Origin: Homalodisca vitripennis
Lineage: Eukaryota > Arthropoda > Insecta > Hemiptera > Cicadellidae
Reading direction: 5' to 3'
Length of the DNA: 64,000 bases
Assembly: GCF_021130785.1 (NCBI RefSeq)
Contig: NW_025778879.1
Span: 25,483 to 89,482 of the forward strand
Shown here: positions 11,778-24,032 of the stretch, one piece after another
Position numbering within the stretch: the stretch's first letter is position 1
Layout of the letters: every line of letters starts with the position of its first letter
Position numbers and translations under genes: made by a program
Notes under the pieces: generated by a model
The model's input: the letters and a program-made list of their open reading frames with translations, nothing else
What the model was told of the DNA's origin: nothing
The model's database searches: none

Positions 11778-12658
11778 ATTTTAGCATTTATATCTTTTAT
11801 AGCTTAAGTAAATACTAAAATTTCAACTATAGCAAATACCAAGGAGAGCCAGGATAACACTTTTACTTAAATAACGTGAATATGTTCTAATCTTAAAATG
11901 TATTAAAAGTTGAGTTTGTAGGAATATATAGTTTCCATTTTACAGGCTGTACCTTTTATATATTTACTTTGTTTATTCTAACATAAGAAAATTCCACATA
12001 TTATCTTGTTGTATAAATCACGTTTTATTTTAAGCTCTTCTACTCCCTTAAACTAATTACACTCTTTGCAGTCGTCTGCAGGCTAACAGTATTTTGAACA
12101 ATTAACAAAACAAATTATTCTGCTTGAGTTTCCACTTTATAAACTGTTATCATTGTGGATAATTGACTAGTTTTATTATATAATGCCTACTCAATTACAC
12201 TTGATCTAAAACCACAACAACAAGTTGACAAAAATAAATTCAAAACATTGAAATGATATATAAAAAGTTTAAAAAACAAAAAAGTCTTAAATTGAATTTT
12301 TATACCTAAAAGGTAGTACAATACAAGGTGATGATGCATGATAAACATCGGTTCTTTGTTGAAGTTTGTTTTTGACAACAGAATGATTGTGAAGAAAAGT
12401 GGTTTCTGAGCATTTACCATCGTTCACTGACACAAGTAATTAGTAAAACTACGTTCCGAGATCTGCACTTTGTTATCTTCTTCAGAAATTTGAATAACTA
12501 ACCTAACACATAACTGCAGTCTATGTTGAAAAACAAACCATATTAGAGCATTCTGACATGCATAATTCAGCAATTACAACAAACAATGTTGTGTGTTAAA
12601 TCCATGCACACAGACTCTATAAAACATGCATTTATTCAAAACACAATTTTAACTAAAC
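11778..12658. other. No recognisable gene
   Basis: AT-rich sequence. A 77-codon open frame on the - strand (12420-12187) is compositionally biased (F, L, I, N) and has no recognised motif. Confidence 0.5.
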
Positions 12659-12835
12659 TGCAGAATATATTGAAAAGACATTTTTTGTATACTTCCACAT
12701 AAAATTTATTAAAATAGCGCTTTCGCTGGTTAAGGCATCATCAGTGCCTTAACAAAAAATGTTACAAAAAATGTCTTTTCCATTAAAACCAACTTACTTC
12801 CACCAAGGATACAAAGCAGAAAATGCAGAATATAT
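12659..12835 (-). mobile_element. 153-bp insertion with 12-bp target duplication and hammerhead-like motif
   Basis: TGCAGAATATAT occurs exactly at 12659-12670 and again at 12824-12835, bracketing 153 bp (12671-12823), as expected for a target-site duplication. Inside, GAAAAGACATTTTTTGTA (12672-12689) pairs perfectly with 12763-12780. A second perfect hairpin, GTTAAGGCA/TGCCTTAAC, lies at 12729-12753. Read on the - strand, the loop of that hairpin gives CTGATGA followed 13 nt later by GAAA, the two conserved core boxes of a hammerhead ribozyme. Penelope-like elements and retrozymes are known to carry such ribozymes near their ends, so this may be a short, internally deleted Penelope-type insertion. 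Stem II is weak here, so cleavage activity is doubtful. Confidence 0.55.
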
Positions 12836-13196
12836 GTCACAATAGATCAGCACTCACCGACCCAAATAGAACCCCATAATATTATCGTATTTAAAAGGAA
12901 TTTCGTATTTAGGCGTGTTCAGTGTTATGTTTGTTTTATTCATTTACGAGATGCTTACACTTGTGTGAATGAGTGCAGTAAAGTCCAATAATGTACAAGT
13001 GTTAGCATTCGCACCAGGGATAAGTTATTAGAGGCATAATTATCTGTGTAATGACAGTTAATTGAGAATCTTAATAGAACAATACTACGTTCTGTTCAAT
13101 AACATAGTACTCAATAAATTTATATACACAGTGGTTATGTTTTGTAAACGACAAATATAATATTCATTCGCTTAAAGGGGTTTAAAAATATGTGAC

Positions 13197-13390
13197 CAGT
13201 TTTAAATTCAAAATAGTTTATTTTATTTAAAATAGTTTATTTAAATTAAAATAGTATATTTAATTTGAAATGGTTTATTTAAATTTAAATAGTTTATTTA
13301 ATTTAAAGTAGTTTATTTAAATTTAAATAGTTTATTTGATTTAAAATAGTTCATTTAAATTAAAATGGTTTATTTAATTTTAAATAGTTC
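13197..13390. repeat. AT-rich tandem repeat, unit about 20 bp
   Basis: Roughly nine to ten imperfect copies of a unit close to AAATAGTTTATTTAAATTT run through this stretch, with single-base variants between copies. It looks like a local slippage or unequal-crossover minisatellite. Confidence 0.85.
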
Positions 13391-16300
13391 TAACCAATAA
13401 ATTTAATTTGGTAAGACACATATGCCAAATACAGTACTGTATATTTTGCATTTAATTTCATATTATTGTATAATTTTTTATTCTTGATATTTGTAGGCCA
13501 TATATATAGGAAACAGAAAGAATGGGGAATAATAAAAGCCACTAAAATGAATTTCGCATCGAATATGTTCATTAACTAACAATAACAAAATAATAACATC
13601 GTGAAAGATTTTTAAATTACCATGATTTTTAGTAACTAAAGCATTATTGCAACTTACTCCTCGAGAATGTTTATAAAGGAAAGAACTCTGAGCTATTTAT
13701 ATTCAAATGCTAATGGATTCTTTTCCGCCAGCTCTGAAAGGAAGATTCTAATCTCCTAGGTGACAACTTGAGTAAACTGATCAGTTCAGTAAATCACGGG
13801 TGACACAGAACTTTTCAAAAGTATTAAAGATTTTACAATGAGTTAAAATAAATTTTTTTTTAAAGATTTGTTACATAACAGAACGATAATGCGATGGTAA
13901 TGTAATCCCATCTTTACAGTTATAGGAATATTATCTTTATATTCCATAACCCATTACTTTTCTAATCATAGTCTTTAGAAGATAGAAAGAATGATCCTAT
14001 GTTATTTTAGTACCAATATCAAAACGAAACACTCTCATGCATACCAACGTGTTCGCTCACATACCAACAATAAAAATATCGTTCCAAAAGTCCTTTCAAG
14101 TTCTGAATAATGTTCCTAAAGTTGAAGTTTAAAATTTTTTTCAAGTTAACATAGTGGGTGTTTTAAGAATAAATCAAATCTGCAACCATACTATGTGTAA
14201 TCCTGTCAGTAGAGCTTGCGTTTCGGTAAGCCAATCACAGTTAGAGGGTTGTTGAGTTATTGCTACTGAATAATACCTTTGTTTTAATGCGATATTTTGA
14301 ACTGATGATGTAGTAGCCCGAACAACGATTGCAGGCATTCAGTAAATTATAATATTCTACGTATACTAAATTTTCGTTATAAGCACAATGTATTTTGAAA
14401 CCTCAGTTGTTAAGAGTTTATAAGCAATAATCTAAAGATATTTATTAGAGCTTAACGTTTGAGTGTTTTTCAGAAGATGCAGAGATACTGTCAGTATACT
14501 GGATCATTCCTGACCTTTTCACATCTGACTATGCAGAAATTTGTCACTAGTATTTTGTGAGACATGCTATACTCATGGATATGTTTTTATTATAATCAAA
14601 ATACTTATTAATGTGTCACTTAGTTAATAAACATTACATTACTCGTTTCATTTTCCACCAGTGATGGACTAGGAAGAAAAATTTATCATTTCCACAAAGT
14701 GACATGGAAAAAAGGGAATGGAATATTTTACCGATGGTTAACACAAAAACTGCCGTTATCATAAAATCATGGACTACACAAGAGGTGGACTATGTAAACC
14801 CGTGTACCAAGTATGTCAAGGAGCCATTATTCAGATAATACATGTCCATTTTGAATTTATAATATTTTTGATCTGCTTTGAACTCTCAAAAATATGCAAC
14901 AAATTAAGTATGTAACAAATCATTATATAACTAGCAGTTACGCGCGATTTGCATACGAATTTCTATTGAGGAACAGGTACATATTTTTAAATGGAGCAAT
15001 GAACACTCTTGAAAACAAGTTATATACTCCTCTGGAAGATATTTCATTTTCCTGAACCACTTCTGAATAACTGGACTTTAAGTTTAAAGAGATTTGTTTC
15101 GGGAACCTGAAGTCGAAGAGTTGGACAGTTTTTGTAAGTAACAATAAATACATAAATTTCTCTGCATTTAACATCTAAATAAATATCTCCAATAATTTCA
15201 CTAACACTTGAAGTATTTTAATCCAGAGTGGAAAAATGCTTAGTCCATTGTAGTAATCTTAGTGAAAGAGTTATATTGTAATTCAAGGTGCGAAAATACA
15301 GTAATGAGACTGATTTTATTGTGGCAACCCGGCACGCTTGCGAAGGCACAATATCGTTGACCTTGATATATAAATTGCTTCTTGTCCAATCGGCACATCG
15401 ATGAAACTGCCTTATAACAATTTTGAATCCGAATTAGTCATGGCTATGCTACTAATTCAGTGTTGATACTTAAGAAGTTCAAAATATAAACAGATGTCAC
15501 TGGTTCTTATTTCAGGTAGGATGGGTGAAGAAGCATGTCTAGATTCGAATAAATCTACGAGTAGATAAAAGAGTTGACCTTGTTACTACGATGAAATATA
15601 TGCTACAAGGTCTGAAAAATATTATTCAGTAAAACAAATTTCTACTTTCAACTGAAAAAATAATCGTCTACCAGTCGTGATTTATTCCAGTACCCTAGTG
15701 ATTGTAAATCTGATCAAGAAAATACATATAGGACATTGGCTTGAAAAGTATATTTTAGTCAAAAAGCTACTACTTCCGGTTATTGTAGTTAATTTTCTGT
15801 GTAAAGTAATTGCGACGCAATAATATCGTTTTCCTTTCTGTTAGATATTACCGATATATGCATTGCTAAAAGAAAAAAATATTGGGTTTCTCGTTGTGAA
15901 CAAGCTAACAGATTTCCTCCAATTTCTGAAGTGTGGAACCTAGTTAAAAAGTTTAAAATAACTTCGTAACAAAATACTTCAAATTACCTCCCGTTTTGTT
16001 TTTAAAGGTAGATTATATATTAATCATTAGAAGACGAGAATAAAGGTGAAGTTTTATTATATCAATTAAAAGCCAGAAAAGATTTTTTCTGATATTGACT
16101 CCTCTTCAGGATCTACCGTAGAAGTCGTCGTTATGTATACCTTTGTATTTATTTTGCACAAAGATTAACACGTTACTTCGCCATACATTGTTTGTATTAA
16201 ACTTATTGGTCTTCCACTATTCCTGAGTAACATTTTGAGTTGTTTTCAAAAATTATTTTAAAATTGAAATTTTTTATAAGATATGGTGTGAACGAAGATT

Positions 16301-17460
16301 AATTGAAAATAACTTCATTAAACTTGACACTTAATGCTCGATGCGGCTTAGTTTACAATTGTTTTACACTAATAATTTCACACAAATTGGAATAAGAGAA
16401 CAACAACAATTTTTCATTAGTTTGTGGATTTTATATAAAATTTTACTGCATTTGTGGTTAATAATAGAGAAGTAAGCTTGACTCGATCTCACTGCGCAAA
16501 CATCACTCGATGACATATTTGGTAGCGGAGATTGGGTTTCCTCTCATACATCACATTTAAAGTGCATAAGCAAAGGCAACTACTATTGCTGCAGTTGTTT
16601 TGTGTAGCTAACTTACTAATATATTTAAACGCTAACAGAATGAATGTGGAAACATTCTATTTTCATGTTCCATATCATAATATTCTAATACTGATATAAA
16701 CACCAATATTAATATGATTGCTTTTGTAGAAACATTTATAGAAAGTCTTGCAGGGAAAAAATGTTCTTTCATGGTGTAGGTGTATGTGAAATTTTGCTGA
16801 GCTTAATTGAAATTTAACATCCGCAGGATATCTAGACAACTAATTTAGCTAAGTACTTGACATTTCTCATGTAATTTCAATTCCACATTATCAATATTCA
16901 GTTCAGTGACGATGCTGGTACCTTTATGTAACTGAGTGTTGGATTAGCTAAAGTGCTCGCGGATATCACGAAAAATGTCATGAATAGATTTTTTATTTTA
17001 CATGAAACTTTTTGTTTAATGACGGTTATGTCCGTTTATTTGATTTGGCTGAGCTTTAGCAAAGCGTGCAATATTGTATTGATTAATAGGTCCTTCTACG
17101 GGTTTAGGCGGACTCTAGCGTAAAATAATTGGTAATGATTTAACTATATGATTTTGAAGAATATAAGAATGTCTGTAACATTTTAATGTGTATCTTTTTA
17201 TGTGCTATTTCAATGCAGGCATTCAGAGATTCAATTTAAAATTACTGTTGCGTATACAGTAACGTCTAAGCAATTGCATTAGCATAAGAGATATAAACGG
17301 AATATCTCAAAAGCAACAGTCCTAAAAATACTTTATTTTATTATCCAAGTCTCAGATTCATAAATAATTTCAAATTTTAGAACTCGTACTCGAATAGCCT
17401 TAAAATGTTTTATTGGTAGAAAAACATATTATAAAGAATTGTTTTGTATCGAAAGAGAAG
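13391..17460. other. No recognisable gene
   Basis: About 4 kb of AT-rich sequence. The only open frames are short ones on the - strand (13572-13390 and 15174-14938), with no known motif and no coding-like composition. I see no transposon ends or structured RNA. Confidence 0.6.
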
Positions 17461-17648
17461 GATTACGGCCGTGGGGTGGGTGGGGATATATTCGCACTGT
17501 AGGTTCAAGTGTGAGGAGGTTGGAGAGATAATTGCTAGGTGGTTTCTGTTGTGGGAGGAAGGAATGTAATAGCTGGGTAGTTTGTAGTGCGAGAGGGTCA
17601 TGAGAGAATTGCTAGGTGGTTTCCGGTGCGGGAGGACGGGTTTATAAT
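17461..17648 (+). repeat. Minisatellite, left part (about 40-bp unit)
   Basis: Degenerate copies of a GT-rich unit of about 40 bp, close to GAATTGCTAGGTGGTTTCYG followed by GTGCGGGAGGACGG. The same unit resumes at 22397-22630 on the far side of the LINE, so this was one array before insertion. The last copy here (from about 17600) is almost identical to the copy at 22432-22470. Confidence 0.85.
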
Positions 17649-17683
17649 TGTATTTATTTATTTATTTATTTATTTCAACGGTT
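17649..17683 (-). repeat. LINE 3' tail, (TAAA)n on the - strand
   Basis: On the + strand this reads TTTATTTATTTA repeated, directly upstream of the LINE 3' untranslated region. Short simple tails of this kind replace poly(A) in many LINEs and fix the orientation and 3' end. Confidence 0.8.
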
Positions 17684-17998
17684 CCACCATTTTTACAAAA
17701 GTAATTCAACAAATCAAGTACTTAGCAATCAAGATGACAAATCATAATCAATATACACAGTCTTATGTAAGCTCTAACTTGAACAACATAGGCAATAACA
17801 GAGTGATATACTATAAATATAAATAACAAAAACAACAATAAATAACAAGGAATAATAACAATACAGTAACAGCAACGATAAATAAATAGTTGACCAATGC
17901 TATAACATTAATAAAATTTAGAAACTCAACAATATACTATCAATAATTAATACAATCGTAGCTGTTAGTTACTGTAAGTGGATCTGTTTAAGCATGTG

Positions 17999-20809
17999 TT
18001 AGGTGTTTACATTTAATAATTTGTTTTTCAGGGTGTATTTTGAATCGTGAAAAAAGTCGATGTGCGCTGCCTCGCTACCCAGTTTTTAGAAGTCTGCATA
18101 TTCCATGGTTTGATGCATAATATGTGGGCCTAAATCTTCTGCAGAAAAGTGTCTTAGAGCGGGTACCTCTTGGTATAGAGAAAGTCTATATCCGACACTA
18201 GATGAGGGCAGTCGAGGAAGCCGTTCACCAGCCTGTACAGGAATAAAATATCAATATATTTTCTTCTTTCCTGGAGAGGTTGCAGTCCATATAGCATCTC
18301 AATCTCAGCGACGGGGGTTGCAAGATAATTATATCCCAGTTTGACTCCAAGAAGTCTTAAGCAACGCACCTGTACTCTGTTCAGCAGCACAATGTGGCCT
18401 GCTTGATATGGAGACCAAACAACGGAACAGTACTCCAACAAAGGACGCACAAGAGTCTTATAGAGGATAGCCAATGTAGAGGGGGATCTGAAGTCTTTGC
18501 AAGTTCGGGCAATAAACCCAAGCATAGAAGAGGCCTTATTTGTAACATGCATTATGTGTTCGTAAGGGCTTAGGGAGGGTGTCATAATAACTCCGAGGTC
18601 CCTGACTCTGTCTACTATCTTAAGAGGGGATCCATTTAGAGAATAGTCAAAGGGCCTGGCTGTGTTGCTCCGAGGTGTAGCTGATGACAAGACACCTTGG
18701 CTATATTAAGCTCCATAGCATTTACTCTGCACCCAGTTACTTATCCTGTCAAGGGAATGTTGGAGTTCCTCTTGGTCATGAGGAGATGTAACCCTGCTGA
18801 AAACCTTAATATCATCAGCAAAACAGAAGAAACTTCGATGATATTGCACTAGAAATATCATTGATAAACAGGTTAAAAAGCAGTGGGCCCAGATGAGATC
18901 CCTGTGGTACACCTGAGGGGACAGAGAATGGCAAGGACGTACCTCCATCGTACTTGACTATAAAGAGTACGTTCCCGCAAATAGCTACTCATCCAACGAA
19001 GCAGAGGTCCCCAAATGCCATAGCCTTCAAGCTTTGATATAAGTAGACTGTGATTAATCTTATCAAATGCTTTGCTAAAATCTAGATATATGCAATCTAC
19101 CTGTGAGGAATTTGCAAAAGCTGACATTATATATTCCTGAAACATCAGTAGATTGGTTGTGGTAGAGCGGCCCTTCAAGAAGCCATGTTGCTTCCAAACA
19201 GATGCGACTCTTGAGTTGAGAATATATATTGTTCAAGATGATACTTTCAAACACCTTAGCGAGAGCAGACTGTATCACAATGGGTCTATAGTCTCTTATG
19301 TTCCCTCTATCTCCAGACTTAAATATTGGGATTACATAGCTCTGCTTCAAGTTTGATGGAAAAGACTCCAGAAGCAAGTAGAGGCCTGAAGAGAATTGTT
19401 AAATGAACTGCAAGTATTGGAGCACACTGTTTTTAGAACTCGTGGTGGTATATCATCCGGCCCAGCACTCTTTCTGGCATCCAGTGATTCGAGGGTCTGT
19501 TGGACATTCCAAGGTTGTTATTGAACAGCTGGATAATGTTTGGTTCCAACCATAATCAAATCTAGGAATAGGAACTGTAGTATCACTAAATACTGAAGAA
19601 AAATACCGAGCAAACAAATCACACTTGCTAGTAGGATCAGTAGCTTCCTTTTTGTCTAAAGTCATGTGTGTCGGAACGTTAGGAGAACTTTTAAAGGCTA
19701 CCAACATGAGACCAAAAGGACTTAATATCTCTAGGAATACTATTTTCAACCTTACCGATGTATTCTGAATAGCACGCGTGGGTGAGGTCTCTGCACTCCT
19801 TCTAGTTCTCCGAAAATTATCATAATCAATGTGCGCCCTTGTATGCTTGTAGACTTTATGTAACTGTTTCTTCCTGATAAACCAGCAGTTTTCAATTTTT
19901 TAGAGAACCAGGAGGGGAATCTAGCTCCACCAACTCTTTTGAGTGGAGTATTGACCCTAACAAAGAGGCCAGGTAGTCGCTGAAGTTTGTGAAAGCCCGC
20001 TCAGGATCCGCCAACTCACTTGATGCAGGGTAGCTTAGAAACCTGCAGCCCATTGAAAACAGCATCGACATCACACCTTCGAAAGTTAAGCAACCCGTTT
20101 CTTTCTGGCTTTCAGTCGTGGAAGGCTGCAACACTTCAAATTCAAAAGACAAAGCAGGATGGTGTCTATCTTCCTCCAACAGTACATCAGGCGCATGCAC
20201 AACTTCAGATGTCTCAATTGAAGAGAGTATCAGATCAAGACATACATCTCGGTAGTTGGTTATATAATTTAACTGTCTCAGGCTATATGCACCAATAAGT
20301 TTCAAGCAGACAACGGGAAGAGTTTGACACAGAAGTAATGTCGGGTCCGCGTCCATTTTGTGTCAGGCTGATTAAAGTCTCCCATTATTATGACATCTGC
20401 AGGTTTCACCCAGGGAATTATAGACCTCATCCATAGCATCTCTAAAATCCGAATACTTAAATGGTTGGCTGATTAGGAAGGTATATAGACATTTCCCAGA
20501 AGTACTGAGGGAGGTGGGAAACTTACACAAGATAAATATACATTCAATGTCATTGACATTGGTGGGAATCCTGGTGCAAGAAATACAATTTTCGTACGGG
20601 CTATGAGAGAACTCCACCACCACCCGACTTGTCACTAGTAAGTGATGACCTATATCACACACCTGAAGATATGGAACCCCGTAAGATTAAGCTCAGCATT
20701 CGTGTATATCAGGTGATAGATTGGTTTCGACCAGCGATATAATATCATAGGGTGAAGTATTTATTCCTTGCGTTAATGAGTTCATTTTACTCCTCAGACC
20801 GTTTGACAT
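17999..20809 (-). pseudogene. LINE ORF2: endonuclease and reverse transcriptase, frameshifted
   Basis: ORF2 nicks target DNA and copies the element RNA in place. From the ATG at 20809 the frame opens with a nuclease start (NTSPYDIISLVET, matching the SETWL region of APE nucleases). The endonuclease C-terminal part follows in the 154-codon piece at 20356-19892. The RT then appears in successive frames: RDYRPI and the following LAKVFE (19377-19075), LDFSKAFDKINHSLL (19178-18873), FCFADDIKVF with the catalytic ADD (near 18822), and the thumb and C-terminal part (18690-18154). The last frame ends at a stop at 17999. Total about 936 codons, normal for the class. At least six frameshifts or stops break it. 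No RNase H motif is seen. Confidence 0.85.
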
Positions 20810-20857
20810 TTTGAAAAAATAACAGGAAATAAAACAATGGGGAACCGTTGTGCCTTA

Positions 20858-21766
20858 CTAGTTTTTTAAATTCTTAACAATTTGTGGGACATTATTTATG
20901 TACTTTATAGTCAGGTTTTGTTCGCCGCGGGATTTCCTCTCCTCAAGCTCAGCTATCACAGATTTCAGATACTTTTGTTCCTGTGGAGTGCGATCCCTAG
21001 CAATTTTTAACAGCTGAGAAAATCTGGTCAACCTTTGCCGCAGCTTCAGATGAGAAGTTAGTCAACACTAGGCGAGCATCATGCTCACTCTTCAAGATTA
21101 CTTTGAGGGTCTATGTTTATCATTTGTCTTTTTTTTTGCCAATGCGGTAAGTTTTAACCCCCTCGCTGCTGAAAGTAGAGTGTGAAGACTTGAGTAGCTC
21201 AGTGACGATCTCAAGGTCATGGGTAATTCTAAACTTGACATCAGGGCTATTAGATTCAGGAAAGACCATATATCATCACATTTGATGCACGGCGGGCGCG
21301 CTCATTTACCTCAGCAACGACACATTCAATATCGTTAGTGTTAGTCCTGGGAATATCTTTGATTGATTTCTCAAGAAAAACAATTTTTTCCTCATTATCC
21401 GAGACACGTTTATCAAGTGAGGCAAGATTTTTTATTTAGACTATCAAACTTGCTCAATTATTTGATCGATCTTAGCTGGCAAAGGTGTAAGTGTATCAAT
21501 TTTGCCTGCCAAGCTCGTGATCTTTTCATTCAACAGTGATAGTTGGCGTAGTAGAATGTTTAGAGGCTGTTTAGAACCATTGATGCAATCATCACGCCCA
21601 CAGGACCACTTCTGATTATCATTTTTAGCTAATTTATTGTACTCAGTTTGAGATATACCTGCGCAAGACGCATGAAACCATCTATTGCAAGGTCCATCAC
21701 ATTGTATACCTTTGTCAGATCAGTCACAAGGATAACGCAAACTGGGCATACCTCTGGGCAAGACAT
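20858..21766 (-). pseudogene. LINE ORF1 with PHD-like zinc finger, coiled coil and RRM-like part
   Basis: ORF1 proteins bind the element RNA. The ATG at 21766 gives MSCPEVCPVC. After one frameshift the pattern GIQCDGPCNRWFHASC and then WSCGRDDC follows (about 21718-21595). Together these supply the Cys4-His-Cys3 ligands and the conserved W of a PHD finger. A leucine-rich, coiled-coil-prone stretch comes next (about 21580-21370), then RARRASNVMIYGLSES (about 21290-21240), which resembles the start of the RRM-like domain of LINE ORF1 proteins. A charged C-terminal helix ends at a stop at 20858, about 50 bp before ORF2. The length is about 300 codons. Several indels interrupt it. Confidence 0.75.
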
Positions 21767-22390
21767 GTTGTTGTGATGGAGTGTATGGTAAAGTGTAATG
21801 TACAGATCAACGGCTGTATGTAATACAACAATAAACAAGTAAGATAAAGACAACAGGATAATACTTAAAAATTTAACTAGGGATATTTACAGATATATGT
21901 ATATATTACAGATACATTACAACACTACAGACATAGAACATAAATAACATAATTAGTATAAATAAGTCACGATATAGGAACAGTTTATATAGTGCAGGAG
22001 TCAATCCAACGCAAAGCCTTATTCCTCCCTGTAGACTCAACAGGTCGAAGTATCCTCTATGTCTTTGGTTGAGGTTGAGACTCTATGGTGACAGCAGACA
22101 GCATAGACAATCGGACAGTAGGAATGATGGACATGGAGCAATGAAAAGATCGCTGGATAAGGCCTATCTTGCTCAAATGTTCAGAGGTTAGTGAAGACAG
22201 AATAGGTGAAATCCCCTTTTAAAATCCCAAGATTATTTACATTTATCAGACACAGAGACTTACAGTCATTAGCAGATAATAATTAATACAGTTTATAGGC
22301 AAAAATAATCACTGTTCTAGCACGAAACATGAGAAACAACTTGGTAGCGATTTAAACGTATTCTTCACAGTTCCGCCATTTCTTAGTCGT
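21767..22390 (-). other. LINE 5' untranslated region
   Basis: About 620 bp between the minisatellite and the ORF1 start. No open frame of note. LINEs of this type carry an internal promoter in the 5' UTR, but I see no element I can name. Confidence 0.5.
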
Positions 22391-22632
22391 TCATAATAGC
22401 TGAGTGGTTTCTGGTGTGGGTGGTTGGCGAGAGAATTGCTAGGTGGTTTCCGGTGCGGGAGAATGGGGACAGAATAGCTGGGTGGTTTCTGGTGCGGGAG
22501 GGTGGTGACGGAATAGGTGGCTGGGTTCTTGAGTCGGGAGTACAGGGAGAGAATATCTGGGTGGGTTCTAGTGTGGGTAGGATGGAAAGAGAATATCTGG
22601 GAGGATTATGGTGTCAGTGAGCGTGAACGATG
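22391..22632 (+). repeat. Minisatellite, right part (about 40-bp unit)
   Basis: Five to six degenerate copies of the 40-bp unit (for example GAATAGCTGGGTGGTTTCTG then GTGCGGGAGGGTGG) that also precedes the LINE at 17461-17648. Copies diverge increasingly toward the right edge, where the LTR element begins. Confidence 0.85.
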
Positions 22633-22636
22633 TACT
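22633..22636. repeat. Target-site duplication TACT, left copy
   Basis: TACT directly precedes the left LTR and is repeated at 26312-26315 directly after the right LTR. Confidence 0.8.
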
Positions 22637-23428
22637 TGTACCGTTATTATAGCACATATATTTTAAATTTATATGGAGCAAATACTTTATAAATTAAACA
22701 ACTTTTCGGAAATACTTGCTTTATTCCGAAATTTAAGTTCACCCAAAAGTTTACAAAGTTTACAAACTTTTGATTCAATTTTCTTCAAAAGTCACTCAAT
22801 CGAACAAATCTAATTAAGAGTCTGATTAAAAGGTATTAAAATTAAAATTAAACTAAAAATGTATACTTCTCCAAAAAAGGTTTAAATTAACAAAACAAAA
22901 TAAAAAGTTCTCTTCTCAAAATACTCAAAATTAATATAACACAAAGCTTGATATTTACTTTATGACCAAAATTTAATTCACAATACTTCAAAAATTGAAT
23001 TAAATTTTCAGACTCTGAAAGATGGGAAACTTTAGAAATTTTAATTACAGTATTATAAAATAAAAGATATTAACTATACGCTGGTACGGGACTTACTACT
23101 TTGAAGATTACGGAGGCAGATCGCAAAATAAAACGCACTAAAAATTTTAAATACTTGAAAAGTGAATTTACCCGCGATAAATAATTACTCTAAATCCCAA
23201 CTATAGGGTTAGAGGAAGAAAACTTCAGCTTCGACCGGTACACCTTCTCGTCGTGGCTTCAAGACTCGACTGCCCACTTCTGACCCTCTCCAGGCTCGCC
23301 GGGTCGGAACGTAGACCGATCAGCTGATTACCGGTTCAACTAAACAAACAATGTCCACGCACCGCGTCTAGTTAACAGGAGCCTACTTCCTACCGCGATT
23401 CAGCATAAAGAATTAGAACTATGGTACA
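22637..23428 (-). repeat. Left LTR (3' LTR if the element reads on the - strand)
   Basis: 792 bp, ends TGTACC...GGTACA. By eye it differs from the right LTR at three bases (near 22758, 22951 and 22985) plus a 2-bp TC indel near 22912. The right-hand 150-200 bp are much richer in GC than the rest. Confidence 0.92.
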
Positions 23429-23526
23429 TATTTTCCCTAGCCCGAAGCTGCAATCACGGTAGGAACCTAAACCTTTAAACACTCATCCCGGACTAAGTAC
23501 AATAATAGCCCTCCACATGCACACTT

Positions 23527-23869
23527 TTAAATAACAATTCTTTTGTACTTATCACTACGTGGAGGCTGTGATGTGTAGTCCGAGGGGTGATGTGGTAGGA
23601 GTGTCCGACGTCCAGTGTGGCTCCCCAGGTAGCCATCGCAGAGGGATGTGGTAGGTGAGGAGTCGAGGCAGGTAGCTTCTCCAATGATTGTGCGGCCGGT
23701 GCAGTGCGGCGCCCTCGTTGATCTCGTGGTTGGGTGGCTCTGGTTCGCTAATAGCACTGCTACCTGCTCCTCCAATCTAATAACAATTTCAGCCAGCGAG
23801 GCATTGAGCTCTTGGAGGACATTCCTTTTACAAAATATTCCCTCCTTATAATTGTATGGCTGTCAGTCT
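23527..23869 (-). pseudogene. Residual open frame in the LTR element, coiled-coil then P/T-rich
   Basis: On the - strand a frame stays open for about 114 codons (an ATG occurs at 23775). It begins with a helical, leucine-heptad stretch (LQELNASLAEIVIRLEEQ, then VAVLLANQ) and continues into a segment rich in T, S, P and H. I do not recognise the protein. Given its place, it may be a leftover of gag or of another structural protein of the parental element. No catalytic motif is seen. Confidence 0.4.
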
Positions 23870-24032
23870 TTCACGGTGTTCTTATTGTACGCCTGCGCCA
23901 GTGTCACGAATGTAAACCATTACCAGATGTTGTTAATTACAATACAATCAATTTACAGGGATTACAATGGCACAATAATCAATTGTTTACACACAATAAA
24001 CCTCATATAGTGATAAAAAAAAAACAATATTA

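Larger units (their letters stand above)
17649..22390 (-). mobile_element. LINE (non-LTR retrotransposon, CR1/Jockey-like), nearly full length, - strand
   Basis: The element reads from about 22390 down to a 3' tail of (TAAA)n at about 17680-17654. In order it carries a 5' untranslated part, ORF1 (PHD-like finger, coiled coil, RRM-like domain) and ORF2 (APE-type endonuclease, then reverse transcriptase). It splits a 40-bp minisatellite, so both edges are bounded by non-element sequence and the length is about 4.7 kb, usual for a complete element of this class. Frameshifts and stops interrupt both ORFs, so the copy is dead, but the decay is mild. The exact 5' end and target duplication are uncertain; TTTATAATTG (17640) and TTCATAATAG (22390) may be the duplicated target. 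Confidence 0.85.

Noticed and set aside
14296..14330. CTGATGATG followed by GCCCGAAC as another hammerhead core
   Set aside because: No GAAA box in the right place and no stem II.
22750..22785. Small inverted repeat CAAAAGTTT/AAACTTTTG
   Set aside because: Lies within both LTRs and is short; not treated as a separate element.
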